From positions 1 to 64,000 of the forward strand of contig CANLMN010000011.1 of NCBI GenBank assembly GCA_947492105.1: a stretch of 64,000 nt of DNA. The letters run 5' to 3'. Shown here one piece after another: positions 8,014-16,350 of this stretch. The notes under the pieces were generated by a model. That model saw only the letters and a list, made by a program, of their open reading frames with translations. It was not told the DNA's origin and made no database searches. This DNA comes from an uncultured Aquimarina sp. Lineage in GTDB: Bacteria; Bacteroidota; Bacteroidia; Flavobacteriales; Flavobacteriaceae. The stretch's first letter is position 1. The number at the start of each line of letters is the position of its first letter. The position numbers and the translations under genes were made by a program.

Positions 8014-9396
8014 ATGCAATATCTAATCTCAAAAACATATTTTACCAAAACTACGGAGGCTGCACCATTAGCAGTCTTTCGTATTTTATTTGGACTTATG
8101 ATGTTCATAAGTATTGTACGTTTTTGGGCGCATGGCTGGATTGACAAACTATATGTGCAGCCCCGATTTTTCTTCTCGTACTATGGTTTTGAGTGGATAC
8201 CTCAATTAGGAAGCTACACATATATTTTGTTTATTATTTGTGGTATTACAGCCCTGTGTATTAGTCTTGGATATCAATACCGAATAGCAATTACACTCTT
8301 TTTTCTGAGCTTTACTTATATTGAACTCCTTGACAAAACTACCTATCTTAATCACTACTATTTTATCAGTATATTGAGTTTTTTACTTATTTTTCTTCCT
8401 GCGCATCATTACTTTTCGCTCGACGCAAAAAGGGGTACTACCATAAGAGCCACTAGGATTCCTAACTGGAGCATCGACAGTATCAAAGTGCTTCTTGGGA
8501 TTGTGTATTTCTATGCAGGGTTAGCAAAATTAAACTCTGACTGGTTACTTAAAGCTATGCCGCTCAAGATTTGGCTTCCCTCCAAGTATGACACCCCTCT
8601 TATTGGGACTTTATTGGGACAAGAATGGGTACATTATGCCTTCAGTTATACTGGAGCCCTATACGACCTTCTAATACCGTTCTTTTTATACTATAAACGC
8701 ACTAGAGGAGTTGCCTTTATTATTGTTGTTATATTCCATATACTAACTAGAGTATTGTTCCCTATTGGCATGTTTCCCTATATCATGATCATTTCTACCC
8801 TGATATTTTTTGATGCAGGAATACATCACAAGATTCTGAAAATATTATCCAAACTTTTGGGAATTGACAAAAGCCAGTTTGACAAACCCTCACGAACATT
8901 TGCTAAACAAGAGGGGGTACATGTTTTTTTGAAACGTTCAAAATTTGTACTTTTGGCAAGCTTTTTTGCATTCCAATTATTATTCCCATTCCGGTATTTG
9001 CTATACCCTGGTGAATTGTTTTGGACAGAAGAAGGATATCGTTTTTCGTGGAGAGTGATGTTGATAGAAAAAGCGGGATATGCAACGTTTAAAATTGTAA
9101 ATCCCAAGGATAAAACCCGATTTTATATCAACAATGATGATTTTTTGACCTCATTCCAGCAAAAGCAAATGGCTACGCAACCTGATTTCATTTTGCAATA
9201 TGCTCATTATTTGCGAGATCATTATATAAAAGAAGGGATGGTAGCTCCCGAAGTTTATGTAGAAAGTTATGTAACGCTTAATGGACGCTTGAGTGCACAA
9301 TTTATAGACCCCAAGATCAATCTAAGTACGATAAAAGAGTCATTTGAACATAAAACATGGATTATTCCATTTACTGATGAAATTAAAGGATTATAA
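8014..9396 (+). CDS. HTTM domain membrane protein (vitamin K carboxylase-like)
   Basis: This 460-residue protein has many hydrophobic segments over residues about 20-330 and a soluble C-terminal part of about 120 residues. The N-terminus (APLAVFRILFGLMMF) and the region YFYAGLAKLNSDWLLKAMPLKIWL are typical of the HTTM family, homologous to the membrane part of vitamin K-dependent gamma-carboxylase. The bacterial reaction is not established. It lies 11 nt after the imelysin-like gene and overlaps the TonB receptor start by 20 nt, so it is surely part of that operon. This suggests a membrane role in the same uptake process. The family call is firm; the biochemical role is unknown. Confidence 0.82.
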   Translation: MQYLISKTYFTKTTEAAPLAVFRILFGLMMFISIVRFWAHGWIDKLYVQPRFFFSYYGFEWIPQLGSYTYILFIICGITALCISLGYQYRIAITLFFLSFTYIELLDKTTYLNHYYFISILSFLLIFLPAHHYFSLDAKRGTTIRATRIPNWSIDSIKVLLGIVYFYAGLAKLNSDWLLKAMPLKIWLPSKYDTPLIGTLLGQEWVHYAFSYTGALYDLLIPFFLYYKRTRGVAFIIVVIFHILTRVLFPIGMFPYIMIISTLIFFDAGIHHKILKILSKLLGIDKSQFDKPSRTFAKQEGVHVFLKRSKFVLLASFFAFQLLFPFRYLLYPGELFWTEEGYRFSWRVMLIEKAGYATFKIVNPKDKTRFYINNDDFLTSFQQKQMATQPDFILQYAHYLRDHYIKEGMVAPEVYVESYVTLNGRLSAQFIDPKINLSTIKESFEHKTWIIPFTDEIKGL

Positions 9397-11854
9397 TATC
9401 TTAATCATAGTACTACTAACATTAATGCAAACCATATCAGGGCAGCAACGTCTCAAAGGTAGGGTACTGAGTAGTGTAACCAAAAAACCCATTGCAAATG
9501 CAGAAGTATACCACCCACAAATAGGTACACAAGTTATTACTGCTACTGATGGCAGTTTTCTCTTCGAGAATGTCCCCTCTGGTACTTTTCAATTAACGGT
9601 ATTTGCAACCGATTTTGAAATTTTGGAACAAATCATCACTGTTACCGAGGACACAGAGGTACAATTAGAATTAAAAAGGTTAAGCGCACAACTGACCGAA
9701 GTAATTATTAGCCAGCGGAGAGAAAAACTCTTTGCTCTAAAACAGCTAAAAGCAGTAGAAGGAACGGCTATCTATGCAGGTAAAAAAACAGAAGTGATTC
9801 TAATGGAACAGGCCGTGGGAAATTTAGCTTCCAATAATTCTCGTCAAATATTTTCGCAAGTTGTTGGGCTTAATATTTATGAAGATTTTAGTGGTGGACT
9901 ACAACTCAATGTAGGGGGGCGTGGTCTGGATCCAAATCGCTCTGCCAACTTTAATATTCGACAAAACGGATACGATATCAGTGCTGATGTACTTGGATAT
10001 CCCGAAAGTTATTACAGTCCTCCAGCAGAAGCCTTATCCGAAATACAAGTAGTAAGAGGAGCTGCTTCGCTTCAATACGGAACGCAGTTTGGTGGTTTGA
10101 TTAATTTCAAAATGCAAAAACCTGTACAAGATAAGATCATTGCATTGACCACCCGACAAACCCTAGGTTCTTTCGGTCTTTTTACGAGTTTCAATAGTTT
10201 GTCAGGTACAATTGGCAAATTTAGCTACTACAGTTATTATAATTACAAACAAGGAAACAGTTTCAGACCGAATTCTGAATTTGATTCTCAAAATGCCTAC
10301 GCATTCCTGAATTATGACTTCTCCAAAAAAACAGCAATGTCTTTTGAAGTCTCTTATCTAAAATATCTCGCCAAACAACCTGGTGGATTGACAGACACAC
10401 AATTTAATCTAAATCCAAATTTTAGTAATCGTACACGAAATTGGTTTGAGGTTGACTGGAAGTTATATGCACTCAAACTGGAGCATCAGTTTTCCAAAAA
10501 AACAGATTTCAGTTTGAATCTTTTTGCCTTAGACGCATCAAGAAAAGCTGTGGGGTTTCGAGGAAACCCAATAAGCCTTAATACCAACCCGCTAAAAGAC
10601 GATGAAGTACGAGATAATCAAGGGAATTATACAGTAACACGTGATTTAATTGTAGGCAATTTCAATAATTGGGGTGCCGAAACGCGCTTGTTAAGTCGGT
10701 ATAACTTATTAAACACAAAGGCCGTATTTCTTATTGGAGCCAAATATTATAATGCAACTAACGATGCCCGACAGGGACCTGGCACTAATACCGAAGCCCC
10801 CGATTTTACTTTTACTAATACAACATTTCCTGATTATCCAAATCAATCAAACTTTGATTTTCCTAACCAGAACGTTGCTATATTTGCGGAACATATTTTT
10901 AACCTTAGTGACAAACTATCTATTACACCGGGTGCTCGTTTAGAATTCATCAAAACAGCATCAGCAGGCACCTATAATAGTGTGAATTTTGACAATGCCA
11001 ACAACCCTATTTCTAACACTTCACTTGAGGACAACCGCACCTTGGATCGCTCTTTTTTGCTCTTAGGAATCGGCGCAAGTTACAAACCGAATGCTAGCCT
11101 AGAAGCTTATGGGAATATCTCTCAGAACTATCGCTCTGTAACATTTAGTGATATTCGTACCGTAAGTTCCACCTTTATTATTGATCCAAATATTGGAGAT
11201 GAACAAGGGTATACTGCTGATTTTGGGATCAGAGGCCGTTGGAACAATACCTTGCGTTATGACCTTAGTGGTTTTGGACTCCTATATGATAATCGTATCG
11301 GAATTGTATTTGATGATCGTGCCAATCGCGTACGAGATAACGTTGGTACTGCCTTTATATATGGTCTAGAAACTTTTGTCGATTGGAATGTAAAAAACAC
11401 CTTCTTTGACAACTCGAACACCTACCGTCTCAACTGGTTCTTCAATACGGCAATTACAGAGTCCGAGTACCTAAAATCTGAAGAAGTTGGTATTGCTGGA
11501 AACAACGTTGAATTCATCCCCCTAATCAATCTAAAAACAGGGATTCGTTTTGGGTATAAAAATTTCTTAAGTAGTCTACAATACACCTACCTCTCTAAGC
11601 AGTTTACTGATATAGAAAACTCCAAAGTTGACTTGCCAAATAGCTTAAGAGATGGTATTATAGGCCCCATACCTAGTTATGACATTTTGGATTTATCAAC
11701 ATCCTATACTTACAAAAACTTCAAATTAGAAGTTGGAATTAACAACCTCCTTGATAATAGCTATTTTACACGAAGAGCTACGGGATATCCAGGACCAGGA
11801 ATCATCCCCTCGGAACCACGAACGTTTTACACCACATTACAGTTCAAATTATAA
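9377..11854 (+). CDS. TonB-dependent outer membrane receptor, FecA-like
   Basis: The ATG at 9377 gives 825 residues with a clean signal peptide ending ISGQQ; an upstream ATG at 9344 only lengthens the N-terminus and overlaps HTTM further. Domains in order: a carboxypeptidase-regulatory-like beta domain (LKGRVLSSVTKKPIANAEV, about residues 25-105), the plug with NVGGRGLDPNRSANFNIR and EIQVVRGAASLQYGTQFGG, then the 22-strand-type barrel with a C-terminus ending in TTLQFKL. The plug resembles Fe(III)-dicitrate receptors. There is no N-terminal STN signalling domain and no sigma/anti-sigma pair nearby, so FecIR-like control is not expected. The substrate is probably an iron chelate, inferred from the imelysin neighbour. 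Confidence 0.88.
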   Translation: MKLKDYNILIIVLLTLMQTISGQQRLKGRVLSSVTKKPIANAEVYHPQIGTQVITATDGSFLFENVPSGTFQLTVFATDFEILEQIITVTEDTEVQLELKRLSAQLTEVIISQRREKLFALKQLKAVEGTAIYAGKKTEVILMEQAVGNLASNNSRQIFSQVVGLNIYEDFSGGLQLNVGGRGLDPNRSANFNIRQNGYDISADVLGYPESYYSPPAEALSEIQVVRGAASLQYGTQFGGLINFKMQKPVQDKIIALTTRQTLGSFGLFTSFNSLSGTIGKFSYYSYYNYKQGNSFRPNSEFDSQNAYAFLNYDFSKKTAMSFEVSYLKYLAKQPGGLTDTQFNLNPNFSNRTRNWFEVDWKLYALKLEHQFSKKTDFSLNLFALDASRKAVGFRGNPISLNTNPLKDDEVRDNQGNYTVTRDLIVGNFNNWGAETRLLSRYNLLNTKAVFLIGAKYYNATNDARQGPGTNTEAPDFTFTNTTFPDYPNQSNFDFPNQNVAIFAEHIFNLSDKLSITPGARLEFIKTASAGTYNSVNFDNANNPISNTSLEDNRTLDRSFLLLGIGASYKPNASLEAYGNISQNYRSVTFSDIRTVSSTFIIDPNIGDEQGYTADFGIRGRWNNTLRYDLSGFGLLYDNRIGIVFDDRANRVRDNVGTAFIYGLETFVDWNVKNTFFDNSNTYRLNWFFNTAITESEYLKSEEVGIAGNNVEFIPLINLKTGIRFGYKNFLSSLQYTYLSKQFTDIENSKVDLPNSLRDGIIGPIPSYDILDLSTSYTYKNFKLEVGINNLLDNSYFTRRATGYPGPGIIPSEPRTFYTTLQFKL

Positions 11855-11977
11855 AAACCCTCTACACCAATATCATTATTTCGGAGCCAGCTCCCTATCT
11901 GTTCATAATACATGTGCTAAAAGATATAATCCATTTTAGCACATCAGCATACACCATTCTCTCAAAATGATATAGTA

Positions 11978-12148
11978 ATACCATTTATCCTTTGAATTTA
12001 GTAGAATAAAATTTTCTTTTTTCGCCTCAGCTTCAGCACAAAATTATACCGTAGCCAAGGTAAGGCTTGATTTTTCTACTGAAAATAAAACAAAGAACTT
12101 TGAATTTTTCTTTCCAGTGAATTCAAACAACAATTCGTAAAAGGTTAC
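11978..12148 (+). repeat. Palindromic intergenic repeat, group A, copy A1
   Basis: It opens with ATACCATTTA and contains the group A landmarks TTTTCTTTTTTCGCC, CTTCAGCA, a central CCGTAGCC...AAGGCTT, and a right arm with TTTTTCTTTCC and AATTCAAACAAC. The right terminus has diverged (no clean AAATGGTAT). It lies in the convergent gap after the TonB receptor gene. Boundaries are good to about 10 bp. Confidence 0.75.
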
Positions 12149-12189
12149 TTTTTTTGAATCCAACAGAAGTGTTTTTTGAACAAATAATA

Positions 12190-12352
12190 ATACCCGTTAA
12201 AATGTAAGTGTAGACTCAAATAATTGAACTATTTTTCGCTAGTTTGAGCTATAAAATTTAAGCATAGCATTAGCTACGATTTAATTTTTTAGTGAAAAAA
12301 TAGTAGAAAAAGAACCGAATTATTAGCCTTTAATTATTTTTTTAAATGGTAT
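12190..12352 (-). repeat. Palindromic intergenic repeat, group B, copy B1 (inverted)
   Basis: Read on the minus strand it matches the copy at 61.3 kb: ATACCATTTAAAA at the start, TTATTAGCC, reverse arms of CTATTTTTTCACTA and CTATTTTTCGCTAG, and GTTAAAATGTAA near the other end. The arms are about 70 bp and imperfectly complementary. Only about 40 bp separates it from group A copy A1. Confidence 0.75.
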
Positions 12353-12361
12353 AACTCTCTA

Positions 12362-12407
12362 TAAAACTAAAAGAAGCTGTTTGAAAATTAATTTCCAAAC
12401 AGCTTCT
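12362..12407 (-). terminator. Intrinsic terminator of the first small secreted protein gene
   Basis: A 12-bp stem (AGAAGCTGTTTG with CAAACAGCTTCT, plus-strand 12372-12407) is followed in the minus direction by TTTTAGTTTTAT. The stem-loop is nearly the same as the one behind the paralog at 13.8 kb. Confidence 0.75.
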
Positions 12408-12462
12408 CTAATCAGTCTCTTTCTTAATATTTATTTAATTAAGACCGTACATTTACCGATCC

Positions 12463-12996
12463 TTAATCTCTAACAATAAGAGTTGCTCTATTTGTAACAG
12501 TAGACCTAACACCTCCTGGTGTAGAAGAAGAACCACGAACTATAGTTCTACTAGTCCCAGAAGGAGTACTACGAGATGGTTCTCGCAATGGAGCTAATCC
12601 AAATCTTTTTCTAAAATCTCTTCGCTGCTGCAACAAAGCTTCTCTACGACTTTCTTCTGAAACAGTAGGAGCAACTGGAGCTGGAGCAGGAGCTGGTTCC
12701 GGAGGAATCATAAGATCCGGTAATCCTTCAAAGGGTGCAAATGGCACTAAAGGAGTACCTGAACAACTCATTGATGAAGAACCAGGAGGAACACAATGTG
12801 TAATAGTCTCAATAAACTCACCTGAGTTACGGTCAAAAATTTGTGTTCCCGTTTGAGTTATTCTTCTTCTTATATGCGAATCATAAGTTCTAGTTACTAT
12901 TTCCCCCTCACAACCTGCAGGAATTGCACAAGTTACTTGTGCGCTTGCAGCTGATGTAATTGCGATTCCCGCAATTAATGTCAATAAATTTTTCAT
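12463..12996 (-). CDS. Small secreted four-cysteine protein, paralog 1
   Basis: This 177-residue protein has a signal peptide (MKNLLTLIAGIAITSAASAQ) cleaved before about residue 20. The mature N-domain carries four cysteines and the pattern CEGEIVTRTY, TGTQIFDRNSGEFIE and SCSG. The same frame of residues occurs in the neighbouring 144-residue protein at 13838-14272. The C-terminal half differs: an Ala-Pro run (PEPAPAPAPVAP), a basic helix and a Ser/Thr/Arg-rich tail with TPGG. No domain name is known to me. The shared leader, signal peptide and terminator show it arose by duplication of a whole transcription unit. A surface or extracellular role is inferred from the signal only. Confidence 0.75.
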   Translation of the reverse strand: MKNLLTLIAGIAITSAASAQVTCAIPAGCEGEIVTRTYDSHIRRRITQTGTQIFDRNSGEFIETITHCVPPGSSSMSCSGTPLVPFAPFEGLPDLMIPPEPAPAPAPVAPTVSEESRREALLQQRRDFRKRFGLAPLREPSRSTPSGTSRTIVRGSSSTPGGVRSTVTNRATLIVRD

Positions 12997-13054
12997 GTCT
13001 TTTTTTTAATTTGTGTGTTTCCCTACTCTTATTTAAGGCTTTTCAGGATCCGCC
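12997..13054 (-). promoter_or_regulatory. Conserved 5' leader of paralog 1
   Basis: On the minus strand the 58 nt before the ATG begin with GGCGGATCCTGAAAAGCCTT and continue to a purine-rich AATTAAAAAAAAGAC. The leader of the paralog at 14273-14329 is almost identical over the first 20 nt and strongly alike after it. This suggests a common transcript start or a structured regulatory leader. Confidence 0.6.
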
Positions 13055-13570
13055 ATTATAGTAATTATTGAAAAAACAATACCCTATAGTAATTAAACGC
13101 TTCTACAAAGAAATACCCTACCCCTGTTTTCAAAAAAATAATTATTTACATCATTTTTTTAATGACCTAAACGATATCTATCAAACCTATTCCAATATAG
13201 ATCCATAGCAATATGTCTCACAACACTGATACCGTCAAGCTAATAACAGACAAAAACTTTATCATCTCAGCTAAAAAAATAAAAACAAGCACCTCAATAC
13301 CGATCTTTTATATAGAGGTCAGGGTGAGCATTCATTATAGCATATCAAATTCAAAGCTCAATGCACTTCTATTATTACAAGGTTACTGCCTTTTTGTCTC
13401 TAGAAAATAGTAAACAACATTATCCGAAACTGAGTAACGACAAAACAACCTCAAGAGAAATCAAATAACTACATCCCATACTATGATAGCTATATATTCT
13501 TCTGTTCTCAGATAGACCGATAGTAGTATAGAGTGTTATAATTAATACTAGAACCTTTAAAATTTGTCTT
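13055..13570. other. Gene-poor spacer between the duplicated units
   Basis: This 516 bp AT-rich stretch lies upstream of paralog 1 and holds a 65-codon plus-strand ATG frame (13213-13410) without a recognisable feature, which I did not accept. The promoter of paralog 1 must lie at its left end; no TAnnTTTG box is found there. Confidence 0.4.
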
Positions 13571-13733
13571 ATACCATTTATACTTTGAATTTACTGGGAT
13601 AAAATTTTCTTTTTTCGCCTTAGCTTCAGCATAAAAATAAACCATAACTACGGCTATCCTTGATGTTTCTGCTGAAGCTGAAACAAAAAAATCTTAATTT
13701 TTCTTTCCGGTAAATTCAAACAACAAATGGTAT
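13571..13733 (+). repeat. Palindromic intergenic repeat, group A, copy A2 (complete)
   Basis: The element runs from ATACCATTTA to AAATGGTAT. Arms pair imperfectly over about 75 bp, for example GAATTTACTGG with CCGGTAAATTC and AGCTTCAGCA with TGCTGAAGCT. The centre carries ACCATAACTACGGCTAT. It lies directly beyond the terminator of paralog 2. Confidence 0.82.
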
Positions 13734-13752
13734 TACTTCTTGATTCTGGATA

Positions 13753-13790
13753 TAAAAAAGGCTGTTTGAAAATCAATTTCCAAACAGCCT
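13753..13790 (-). terminator. Intrinsic terminator of paralog 2
   Basis: A 10-bp stem AGGCTGTTTG / CAAACAGCCT with a 12-nt loop is followed on the minus strand by TTTTTTAT. The loop and stem match those of the terminator at 12.4 kb. Confidence 0.8.
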
Positions 13791-13837
13791 CTAAAATAAG
13801 ACTGTCTAATAAACTCAGAGATAGAACTATTTTAAGT

Positions 13838-14272
13838 TTAGTTTGCTGTAGCGGTAACTGTACCGATTGCAATATTTACTCCTCCGGTAGATGTAACAGT
13901 TTCACTTGATGTTATAGTTCCTCCTGGAGTCGTTGATCCAGTAATTGTAACAGAACCTCCTCCTGATCTAGGTGTTGTAGGGCGAGTAGGAAAAGGTGTT
14001 CTAGGAGTTCTCGGTGTTCTAACTGGTGCTCCAACACGTGAACATGTTACACGGAATTGACTATCACACTCATAGTTGTCAATAACCTCACCTGTTCTTC
14101 GGTTCACAATATTCACACCTGTAGGAGTTTTAACAGTTCTTGTTGCTGCTGTTTCATAAACTCTAGTAACTGTTCCACATTCTTCAGAAGTAAAAGTACA
14201 CTGACCTTGTCTTTGTGCACTTGCTACGGATGTGATTGCGATTGCTGCAACCAATGTCAATAAATTTTTCAT
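13838..14272 (-). CDS. Small secreted four-cysteine protein, paralog 2
   Basis: The ATG at 14272 is preferred over 14311 because the signal peptide (MKNLLTLVAAIAITSVASAQ) starts there and because the conserved leader ends there. The protein has 144 residues. The mature part has four cysteines in the same order as paralog 1 (CTFTSEECGTVTRVYE, TGVNIVNRRTGEVID, YECDSQFRVTCS). A Pro/Arg/Thr linker (RTPRTPRTPFPTRP) and a Gly/Ser/Thr-rich tail with TPGGTITSS follow. The tail differs fully from paralog 1, so the cysteine core is the conserved unit. No known family was recognised. Confidence 0.75.
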   Translation of the reverse strand: MKNLLTLVAAIAITSVASAQRQGQCTFTSEECGTVTRVYETAATRTVKTPTGVNIVNRRTGEVIDNYECDSQFRVTCSRVGAPVRTPRTPRTPFPTRPTTPRSGGGSVTITGSTTPGGTITSSETVTSTGGVNIAIGTVTATAN

Positions 14273-14329
14273 GCTTTTTTTAATTTGTGTTTTTTCCTTA
14301 CTCTTACTCAAGGCTTTTCAGGATCCGCC
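14273..14329 (-). promoter_or_regulatory. Conserved 5' leader of paralog 2
   Basis: The 57 nt before the ATG begin GGCGGATCCTGAAAAGCCTT on the minus strand, identical to paralog 1 over that block, and continue with AGTAAGAGTAAGG and ACACAAATTAAAAAAAGC. A short GGC/GCC stem could form around the GGATCC block. Confidence 0.6.
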
Positions 14330-14526
14330 CTAATAGTTTTTTTTATTTTAGTAAACGATCCTGAATAGTAAATTATTATTCTTTGAGACATAAAAAAATT
14401 GACATACATCAATAAACGTGATGAACACTTTAAAGAATTCAAATAAAAAAGTATTGATTAACAATATTTCAAAAAAATAAAACCGACAAGATAATAGATT
14501 AAACAAATTATCGTACCAAACCTGTT

Positions 14527-14678
14527 ATACCAAATTAGGTATATAATGTCGTATATCGCCTTGTTCTTTTTCTATCAACATATATTCCGTAGCTAAGGCT
14601 ATACAATAGCATCACAGTGTTTTTACATAAAAAAAATAACAGTGTCATTACTACGAATTTATATACCTTAGTTGGTAT
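14527..14678 (+). repeat. Palindromic intergenic repeat, group C
   Basis: This 152 bp element begins ATACCAAATTAGGTATAT and ends ATATACC...TTGGTAT, so its ends are inverted repeats. The centre has CCGTAGCTAAGGCTAT, as in groups A and B, although the arms are different in sequence. Its right end abuts or overlaps group B copy B2. Confidence 0.65.
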
Positions 14679-14810
14679 TAAAATGTAATTGTTATCAAAA
14701 ATAATTGTACTATTTTTCGCTAATATGAAACACAAAAAATAATAGTGTCATTAATACGAGTTTATGCACCTAAATTAATTATTAGCCTGTAGTTATTTTT
14801 TAAATGGCAT
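14673..14810 (-). repeat. Palindromic intergenic repeat, group B, copy B2 (inverted, altered centre)
   Basis: Plus-strand landmarks are GGTATTAAAATGTAATTG, TTGTACTATTTTTCGCTA, TTATTAGCCTGTAGTTA and a TTTAAATGGCAT end. The normal central segment is replaced by a block containing AGTGTCATTAATACGAG that also occurs, slightly changed, inside the adjacent group C element, so part of the pair was duplicated or converted. About 200 bp of AT-rich DNA without recognisable features follows up to the next gene end at 15017. Confidence 0.6.
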
Positions 14811-15016
14811 CATGACAATTAAATCTAAATTAAAAGAAGCTACAATTCTGATTATGCGCTGCATTTATTTATCTGTGTGAAGAAAAAAAAGCATGTCAAT
14901 GCGTTTTCAACAGTTTCAAACTGCACCTCATTATCCATGTTCTATGAAGTTACTACTATTATTATAACAAATACTCTAGATACGCTTCTAGACGGATTGA
15001 AGTGACAAAACCTTAA

Positions 15017-16318
15017 TTAATTTTTTTCTTCAATCCTTACCTGATCATCACTCTTTAATAATTTTGTAACAGTATTATACGGACCTGTAATGACCTCTTC
15101 TCCTGATTGTAATCCAGACAAAATCTCAATCATATTATCATCCTGTATACCTGTCGTGACAACCCGTAGTTTTGCTTGCTCTCCAACTTTAACAAAAACA
15201 CACTCGAATCGTTCTTCGTTTTTGGTATTTGCCGTGTTTTCATCAAGCTTTTTGTCCATTTGGGCAGCACCTTTGTTATTTTGGCTTTTTTTGGTAACCG
15301 TATCATTTTTAACAACAATAGCACTGATTGGAACTCCCAATGTATTTTGGCGCCTATCTGTAATCACATCTACCGTAGCAGTCATCCCGGGCCTGAAGGG
15401 AGAATAGTTTTCTTTTTTACCGACTAATAAACTCTTATACGAATCTTTCAAAATACGAACCTTGACATTAAAATTTGTCACTTGGTCTGCACTGGCCACA
15501 TTTTTTGCAGAATTAGCAATCTCCGTAACCAATCCTGTAAATTCTGTTTTGAGATAAGCATCGACCTCCACTACGGCCGTATCCCCCAATGCAACCTTAA
15601 CGATATCATTTTCATTTACTTCAACCTCAACTTCCATATTATTGAGATTTGCAATTCTCATGAGCTCTGTACCTGCCATCTGCTGTGTCCCTACTACACG
15701 CTCTCCTAATTCTATATTTAGCAATGAAATAGTACCACTCATAGGCGCATAGATCTTTGTACGCTCCAAGTTATCCTTTGCCTCAGCAACTGTCGCTGCA
15801 GCACTTCTTACATTATAAAATGCAGATTCTTTATTGGCCTGTGCCATTTCGTAGCGTGAAATTGCCGTATCCCAATCTGCTTTTGAAATAATTCCTTTTT
15901 CAAAAAGAGTTTTACTTCTCAAATAATTTTGTTCTGCTTCTTTAAGTGATGCTTTAGCTTGATTCAAGTTTGCTCTAACATTTTGCAGACCTGCCTGAGT
16001 TCTTCTCAAACTAGATTGGTAAATATCAGGATTAATACGAATAAGCAAATCTCCTTTTTGCACTTGTTGCCCCTCGACTATTGGCAGTTCAATGACTTCT
16101 CCTGATACTTCTGAAGAAAGTTTTACCTCTATCTCTGGTTGTATTTTTCCTGTAGCAGCGACAATTTGACTTATATCTAAGGGAGCTACTTTTTTTACCA
16201 AAACAATTTTAGCATCTCCTGCCCCAGTTCCAAACCATCTTTTTTTCTTACCAATTACCAAAATAACCACCAAAACTACTACTACCGTAAAGATAAAAAT
16301 CAAGGTTTTTCTACTCAT
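15017..16318 (-). CDS. Efflux periplasmic adaptor (MacA/HlyD family), second adaptor
   Basis: This 433-residue protein has one N-terminal helix (about residues 4-22), a lipoyl-like half at KIQPEIEVKLSSEVSGEVIELPI, a long alpha-helical hairpin (about residues 105-190, heptad-like with AQANKESA), the second lipoyl half (KIYAPMSGTISLL), a beta-barrel domain and a C-terminal membrane-proximal part. A polar insert (KKSQNNKGAAQMDKKL) sits near residue 350. Members bridge an ABC-type permease and TolC. It lies downstream of the ABC/TolC genes on the same strand but after a 479-bp gap that holds an operator-like palindrome, so it may be transcribed separately. Confidence 0.87.
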   Translation of the reverse strand: MSRKTLIFIFTVVVVLVVILVIGKKKRWFGTGAGDAKIVLVKKVAPLDISQIVAATGKIQPEIEVKLSSEVSGEVIELPIVEGQQVQKGDLLIRINPDIYQSSLRRTQAGLQNVRANLNQAKASLKEAEQNYLRSKTLFEKGIISKADWDTAISRYEMAQANKESAFYNVRSAAATVAEAKDNLERTKIYAPMSGTISLLNIELGERVVGTQQMAGTELMRIANLNNMEVEVEVNENDIVKVALGDTAVVEVDAYLKTEFTGLVTEIANSAKNVASADQVTNFNVKVRILKDSYKSLLVGKKENYSPFRPGMTATVDVITDRRQNTLGVPISAIVVKNDTVTKKSQNNKGAAQMDKKLDENTANTKNEERFECVFVKVGEQAKLRVVTTGIQDDNMIEILSGLQSGEEVITGPYNTVTKLLKSDDQVRIEEKN

Positions 16319-16333
16319 TTTTATATGTTTTTA

Positions 16334-16350
16334 GTTCTACTCAGTAGAAC
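16334..16350. promoter_or_regulatory. Perfect operator-like palindrome before the second adaptor gene
   Basis: GTTCTACT, one base, AGTAGAAC: 8-bp perfect arms around a single base, ending 15 bp from the ATG at 16318. The compact symmetric form suits a dimeric repressor site better than a terminator, since the loop would be one base. No regulator gene is nearby. Confidence 0.45.

Noticed and set aside
11978-12352. Complete insertion sequence
   Set aside because: The elements are only 140-170 bp with no transposase frame inside; at most they are non-autonomous.
13213-13410. 65-codon plus-strand ATG frame between the duplicated secreted-protein units
   Set aside because: No recognisable domain or operon partner; composition is as expected for non-coding AT-rich DNA.
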